From the NCBI RefSeq assembly GCF_036785885.1, contig NC_092324.1, positions 33,717,001 through 33,781,000 on the forward strand: 64,000 nt of DNA, written 5' to 3'. The DNA is from Coffea arabica. Taxonomy: Eukaryota; Streptophyta; Magnoliopsida; Gentianales; Rubiaceae. A model generated the notes under the pieces. That model was not told the DNA's origin and searched no databases. It worked only from the letters and a program-made list of their open reading frames with translations. Of this stretch, positions 59,901-64,000 are shown piece by piece. The translations under genes were made by a program, and so were the position numbers. Numbering within the stretch: the stretch's first letter is position 1; each line of letters starts with the position of its first letter.

Positions 59901-60927
59901 AAGTGATATAATAAGTCCCTACAGCTAAAGCAGCAACTTTTGCTCCATTGCTCACACGTAGGGTGACTTCTCCTTTTCCCAACTTTCTACTGTCCCTTAG
60001 ACCCTGCATAGATGTGCAAATGTGAGAACCACATCCGGTATCTAATACCCAAGAGTCTGATTTGGAAGTAGACACATTAATCTCAATCATATATGTACCT
60101 GATGATGAAGTTTCAGCAAGCTTCTTCTGCTTCAGGCTCTCCAAGTATGACTTGCAGTTCCTTTTCCAATGTCCAGTTTGATTACAATGGAAGCAGGTTG
60201 CTTTGGACTGGTCCGCCTTTGCCTTTTTGGGCTTTTGGGTGGGCTTGTTTTTGGATTTCTTAAATCCTTTTCCCTGCCTCTTCCTCTTCTTAGAGGGAGT
60301 GACGACAAACACACCAGTAGAGCCTTTCCCCTTTTTGATTTCTTTCTCAGCAGTTTTCAGCACATTCAACAAATGAGGTAGAGTGTGCTGCAAATTATTC
60401 ATCTGATAGTTCATAATGAACTGCGAGAAAGAATCAGGTAGAGATTGGAGAACTAAATCAATATTTAGCTCATTGTCCATCTTAAAGCCCAATTCAGCTA
60501 ATTTTTCAATTAACCCAATCATCTTTAAGACGTGTGGGGCAACAGGTGCCCCTTCTACCATCTTGCACTTGAATAACTCCTTGGAGGTATCATATCTCAC
60601 CGTCCTCGATTGTTGCTCAAACGACTCTCTCAGGTGTTGAACAATTTCATATGCCCCCATATTCATGTGTTGCTGCTGAAGCTGAGGAGTCATAGAGGCA
60701 ATCATGATACACGATGCCTCCTGATTATCCTCTCTATGCTTCTTATAAGCATTTCTAACAGCAGCAGGTGCAGTAGGTTCAGGCTCTTGAGGCATTGGAC
60801 CATCAAGTACATACTCAATTTTCTCATGAGTGAAAACGATAAGGACATTACGATGCCAATCAAGAAAGTTCGTGTCGTTGAGTTTGCAATCAGTAAGAAT
60901 AGTACGAAAGCTCAAATTGTTACTCAT
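56992..60927 (-). CDS. Ty1/copia Gag-Pol polyprotein, intact
   Basis: 1311 residues without stops. In order: Gag (UBN2-type, residues 1-200), zinc knuckle [14 protein letters not shown] (245-258), aspartic protease [11 protein letters not shown] (active DTG 296-298), GAG-pre-integrase [13 protein letters not shown] with CETCLLGK, and the integrase catalytic core with its acidic triad seen in [17 protein letters not shown] and [10 protein letters not shown]. Then the copia reverse transcriptase ([30 protein letters not shown]) and RNase H ([35 protein letters not shown]), ending [15 protein letters not shown]. The order protease-integrase-RT-RNase H is that of copia. It makes the enzymes for reverse transcription and integration. 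Confidence 0.95.
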   Translation of the reverse strand: MSNNLSFRTILTDCKLNDTNFLDWHRNVLIVFTHEKIEYVLDGPMPQEPEPTAPAAVRNAYKKHREDNQEASCIMIASMTPQLQQQHMNMGAYEIVQHLRESFEQQSRTVRYDTSKELFKCKMVEGAPVAPHVLKMIGLIEKLAELGFKMDNELNIDLVLQSLPDSFSQFIMNYQMNNLQHTLPHLLNVLKTAEKEIKKGKGSTGVFVVTPSKKRKRQGKGFKKSKNKPTQKPKKAKADQSKATCFHCNQTGHWKRNCKSYLESLKQKKLAETSSSGTYMIEINVSTSKSDSWVLDTGCGSHICTSMQGLRDSRKLGKGEVTLRVSNGAKVAALAVGTYYITLPNGLILELLNCYCVPALTTNIISISCLDLNGFRITQENKCCSFSKNGVFYGSRSWNNGLYILDLDHQILNVSEKRMRTDKLNKTYLWHCRYGHVNEKRISKLYQHGYLDSFDYESYDTCETCLLGKMTKMPFTGKGERASDLLGLVHTDVCGPMSITARGDFSYFITFTDDHLRYGYVYLMKYKSESFEKFKEFKNEVEKQTNKSIKTLRSDRGGEYLNDEFGVYLKDNGIVPQWTPPGTPQLNGVSERRNRTLLDMVRSMMSHSSAPKSFWGFALDAASYILNRVPIKVVDSTSYEIWKGKKPNLSYMKVWGCPTYVKRAESDKLEARSDKCLFVGYPRESIGYYFYNPIEQKVFVSKHDIFLEKEYILERSSGSRIDFEKIQDHPTNIERSNEEQLQPHNDRADTEAVDTQGLRRSVRTRSTPKRYQFLVSHNNDVLVIQDDEPTTYQEAISNPNSSKWLEAMNSEINSMYDNKVWTLVDPPEEIKPVGCKWIFKKKTDMAGNVVTYKARLAAKGYKQKEGIDYDETFSPVAMLKSIRILLGISAYHDYEIWQMDVKTAFLNGTLHEDVYMTQPEGFTSTNPSQICKLQKSIYGLKQASRSWNIRFDETIKEFGFLKNPDEPCVYKKVSGSSIIFLILYVDDILIMGNNIPMLQLVKGWLSKNFSMKDLGEAAYILGIKIYRNRSNRLLGLSQSTYIDKVLKRFSMDKSKMGNLPMTHGISLSKNMCPKTQVETDKMHNVPYASAIGSIMYAMLCTRPDVSYALSVTSRFQANPGEGHWIAVKNILKYLRRTKDLFLIYGKDELELKGYTDASFQSDKDDCKSQSGFIFTLNGGAICWKSSKQDTTADSTTEAEYITAAEAAKEAVWIKKFAIELGVVPTIVDPVTLYCDNNGAIAQAKEPRSHQRSKHVLRRFHLIREIVTRNDVKIERVSTEDNIADPLTKVLSQKKHDSHVLSYGMKNIDNVF

Positions 60928-63249
60928 TCTACAACAAAATGAAAGATAGAATTTGTTAGAAAAATGTTTTGTTTAATAAAATCATAAAAACTTCAAAATT
61001 ATGATTTTATTTCCACTATTTTTTTTCAAATCAATTACTCTCTAAAATTGAATCGGGAATTTCTAAAATTCCATAGTGGCTAGGATCCTATCTTAATTTA
61101 TTTCGACCTTGAGTGTGTCCCAACAAATCGAAAATAATTATGAAAGGTAGGTACTTTTACCAATTACAACCTATTGTAATTCCTAGATCAGTTGGGTGTC
61201 AACTCTTGACTTTAAATCTCTATGAATCAACCCAACACTTGCCTCTAAAATTAATGATTTTGAGTGAATCCCAACAAATCATAATTTTAGTTAAATCAAA
61301 CCCATCATTCTTGAGAACATTTCTCATAGCAAAAACACGTAGTAAGTAAGGCAGCCTTGGGTGAATCCCAACAAGCTAGCACTTAATAACTACTCTAGTT
61401 TTATACTATAATGATGGAAGGCATTTTATTGATTTAATATTATAATTGAGGGATTTGTCTCTTTTTTCCAAAAATATTTTATAATTAAAATTTTTGAAAA
61501 AAATTGCTCATTTGGTCTCATCAATAAACATGCATATAACCATTTCAAACTTATAAACATGAATTTAAATCGTGGATGGTTGTGGATATTGCTAAACTAA
61601 TTTCCCCGGCCATTGGGGAAATTAGCATGTGACTAAAACCTTTAATATCGAGATGAACTCCTTCGTCGTCGTATGCATCCTTTCTCCTTTTCAAATATAA
61701 ATTATATAAATTCCTATCATCTATTTCTATCTATTGTACATTACAAATAGTATAGAAGAAACCTCGAGTTACATTCGGGGGGAATTTAGATGAGAAAAGA
61801 AATTACAATTAGAAAACAAGAAAGACAGGACACGCAGGCCCTATTTTAAAATTAATCACAACCATTCAAACCTAGAATGATTGTAACCATTCAAAATATC
61901 ACAATCATATTGCGTACTATATCCACAACCATCCACCATGCATTCTCATAATTTAAACAACTTTAAATAAAAGAAAAGCACGTAAAATAAACAATCTCAA
62001 TTCATGGATTAATTGGATTTAATTCCTAAGGTCCCAAACAAATTTTGGGTCCATGCATACGCAAGAAATATTGGTAAAATTAAATTTTATTAGGTCAACT
62101 TTATCCTCAACTAATTTGAGGAAAGAATGGGAAAATAATTCAAATTAATCAAATTAGTTCTAAATTAATTCCCAACCTAATAATATATGAAATAAATGAT
62201 TCCATAACACATTTTAACAATTAAAATGGGATTTAATTCAGAAGATTGCCAAAAGTTCAAAACTTCAAGTTTTAGGAATTTTTTTTTTTTTCCTAAACCA
62301 CTCTTGCAATCGTTTTCTAGCATCACTGGCGACCACCACTGGCCACCATTTCTACTGTCACCACCACTGGGTTCTGCACTTATCACCAGTGGCAACGGCT
62401 CCCAGCAGTAGCTCCCAGGTGGTCGCAACAATGGAGCTCAGCTACAACAGCAACCTGCTGCAGTTTTTTCTTGCATAGGTTGCTGCTGCAATTTGCAGCA
62501 GTTTTGATGCATTCTCACGCCTTAAAAACTCTTGGTCTGCTTACCCAGCAACCACCAAGAGCTATAGCAACCTTCCACCACCACCAAGGAAGCCTCCCAT
62601 GGCCTCACATAGCAGCGGCAGCAAGCAGCAGTCCTTGGAAGATCGCTGGCAGCAATGTCGGCTGTTGCAGCAGCAAAACTGCTGCACTTTGGCTGCTAAC
62701 CCTTTTTTTTTCATAAAACTAAGAGACCAGCAACTCTTGCAGATCATCAACAGAGATTCAGGTCTGATTCCATCTCATAAGAAAAAGAAAACCTGATAAT
62801 CACGTTGGACAGCTTGACCCGCAAATGCCCGGCAAAGTGATGATCAAAATTCAAGTTTTGATTGAATGAATAACCAATAAAATCTGTAACTTTTCCAGAT
62901 TTTAAAGGTTAGTCAGAGGCCTCAAAATTTCAGAAAACCAAACCCATAACAATGCTATAATCAGATTACAGCAAACTTGTTCATTCAAAGCTTTCTTGGC
63001 TAATGCAAGGGATTAAGATGGAAGAATATCAGACTAGTCGGAACCGTAACAAGAGTCCAAGGTGCATGAAACCAGTTCCAAACGCCCTTGGTATTCAAGT
63101 TTCCATACAGTCCCAATATTTATATTCCTCCGAAACTTGTTCTACACACAATTTCGTATATCAATTAAATCCAACCAGTAATATTAATCCATGAATCCAA
63201 AATTGCTTAAAATCATACGTAAAATTCTTAGGGATGGCTCTGATACCAC
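60928..63249 (-). other. Long untranslated leader of the copia element
   Basis: 2.3 kb between the primer site and the Gag start. No domain-bearing frame on the minus strand. On the + strand 62320-62720 is rich in CCACCA and CAGCAG, giving Gln/Ser/Pro-rich shadow frames. At its right edge GGCTCTGATACCAC (63236-63249) is the complement of the Met-tRNA primer site. Confidence 0.7.
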
Positions 63250-64000
63250 TGTTGGGTTTTAGGGATACTACGCAGCGGAAAAATAAAATTTTTTTCCTAA
63301 AACCATCCAGGAATCACCCTAGATTTTACGTATGATGTACTAAAAGTAGGGTTTTAGGATTACCTTAATCCAAGCGGCGTCTCCCTGCAACGTTGTTTGA
63401 GAATGGTCAGCCCTTAAGCAGTCCAATCGTCCTGCCTCTACTGATATCCACGCTAGAGCAACCCTGAATCGTCTCACGAACTATGTATTGAAGAGAAAAA
63501 GGTGCTAGCCTTCTTACTCTTTTCGAACGTATATTTTTTCTCTCTCTCGTATGTGACGCTCACACACTCAATTTTTCTTCCATTTCTTTTCTATTTTTTC
63601 TCCTTTCCTGTATCTGTATCTCTGCCAATCTCAATTGGAGAGAGAGAGAGAGATATCTGATAAGATAGAATGATGAGTCTTCTTGTCTGATTCAAAATCA
63701 AAACAATAAGACTTCTCATCACACAAGACTCTATCTATCATTATCTGATAGATAAGAGATAACCATTTACTCTTATCTGCTCAAATAGGCCTGGGATTAA
63801 TTTTCTTTTAAAATTAAACCCCGATAATTTACATAGTTTCAATCCAGGATTAAATCTCTATTGCGAGTGACCCAATAGGTCCCGAATGCATTGGTAATAA
63901 TTATGGTTTAATAATTAGATAAAATAAACGACTTTATTTTATCATAACTTATAATAAATAATTAATCTATAATTATAAATCATGAGCGGTGTCTAGCAAC
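63250..64000 (-). repeat. 5' LTR of the copia element, partial
   Basis: The first 751 bases match 55354 onward with scattered substitutions and small indels; the remainder lies beyond the window. Confidence 0.9.

Larger units (their letters stand above)
55354..64000 (-). mobile_element. Ty1/copia retrotransposon, runs off the right edge
   Basis: Minus-strand element. The 3' LTR is at 55354-56977; a polypurine tract (AAGTGGGAGAT on the minus strand) adjoins it; an intact polyprotein occupies 60927-56992; a 2.3 kb leader (60928-63249) follows; then the primer site and the 5' LTR from 63250, of which only 751 bp lie in the window. LTRs start TGTTGGGTTTTAGGG and differ at scattered positions. 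With an open polyprotein and both LTRs this may be a recently active element. Confidence 0.93.

Noticed and set aside
62177-62796. Gln/Ser/Pro-rich frames in the copia leader
   Set aside because: Produced by CAG and CCA repeats; no start context, no domain, inside an untranslated leader.

Overview
This is nuclear DNA from a eudicot plant. It is AT-rich and intron-bearing, and it holds plant-type cytosolic sulfotransferases, a potato type II proteinase inhibitor and a dense set of nested plant transposons. I cannot name the species from the sequence.

The skeleton is a segmental duplication. Copy A spans about 1216-9290 and resumes at about 28600-29935. Copy B spans about 43997-48361 and resumes at about 53612-55353. 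Each copy carries, in the same order, an RNase H-like retroelement relic, a Stowaway-like MITE, a short MYB/NAM-like relic and one intronless sulfotransferase gene on the + strand (7805-8812 in A, about 47026-47979 in B). Copy A also holds a spliced single-domain Pin2 inhibitor gene (10181-10640) with no counterpart in B. In B the sulfotransferase has lost the ATG used in A.

Most other bases are mobile DNA, and many ends can be fixed to the base from target-site duplications (TSDs). In order: a 3.0 kb TG...CA solo-LTR-like element (4352-7382, TSD AATGT). A large minus-strand Helitron (12334 to about 27686) follows, with Rep/helicase, two RPA1-like genes and a gene with two B3-like domains. 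A non-autonomous LTR element (30381-36961, TSD AATGG) was hit by a hAT transposon (31057-34734, TSD ATTCACTC) at its LTR/internal junction. A long-TIR MULE-type element (37599-41694, TSD TATATTTTA) carries a second, inverted TG...CA element (38481-40955, TSD CTGTC). A three-level nest lies in copy B: Stowaway-like 48362-53611, then MULE-type 48415-53409, then a gag-only LTR retrotransposon 49103-52694. Last is a Ty1/copia element with an intact 1311-aa polyprotein (55354 to beyond 64000).

The cellular genes with plausible function are the two sulfotransferases (PAPS-dependent sulfation of small molecules in the cytosol) and the secreted protease inhibitor. The least ordinary object is the Helitron: its cargo combines two divergent single-stranded-DNA-binding RPA70-like proteins with a plant B3 DNA-binding protein, all on the strand of Rep/helicase. 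Its RepHel reading frame carries two apparent single-base frameshifts, so this copy is probably no longer autonomous although every catalytic motif is present.
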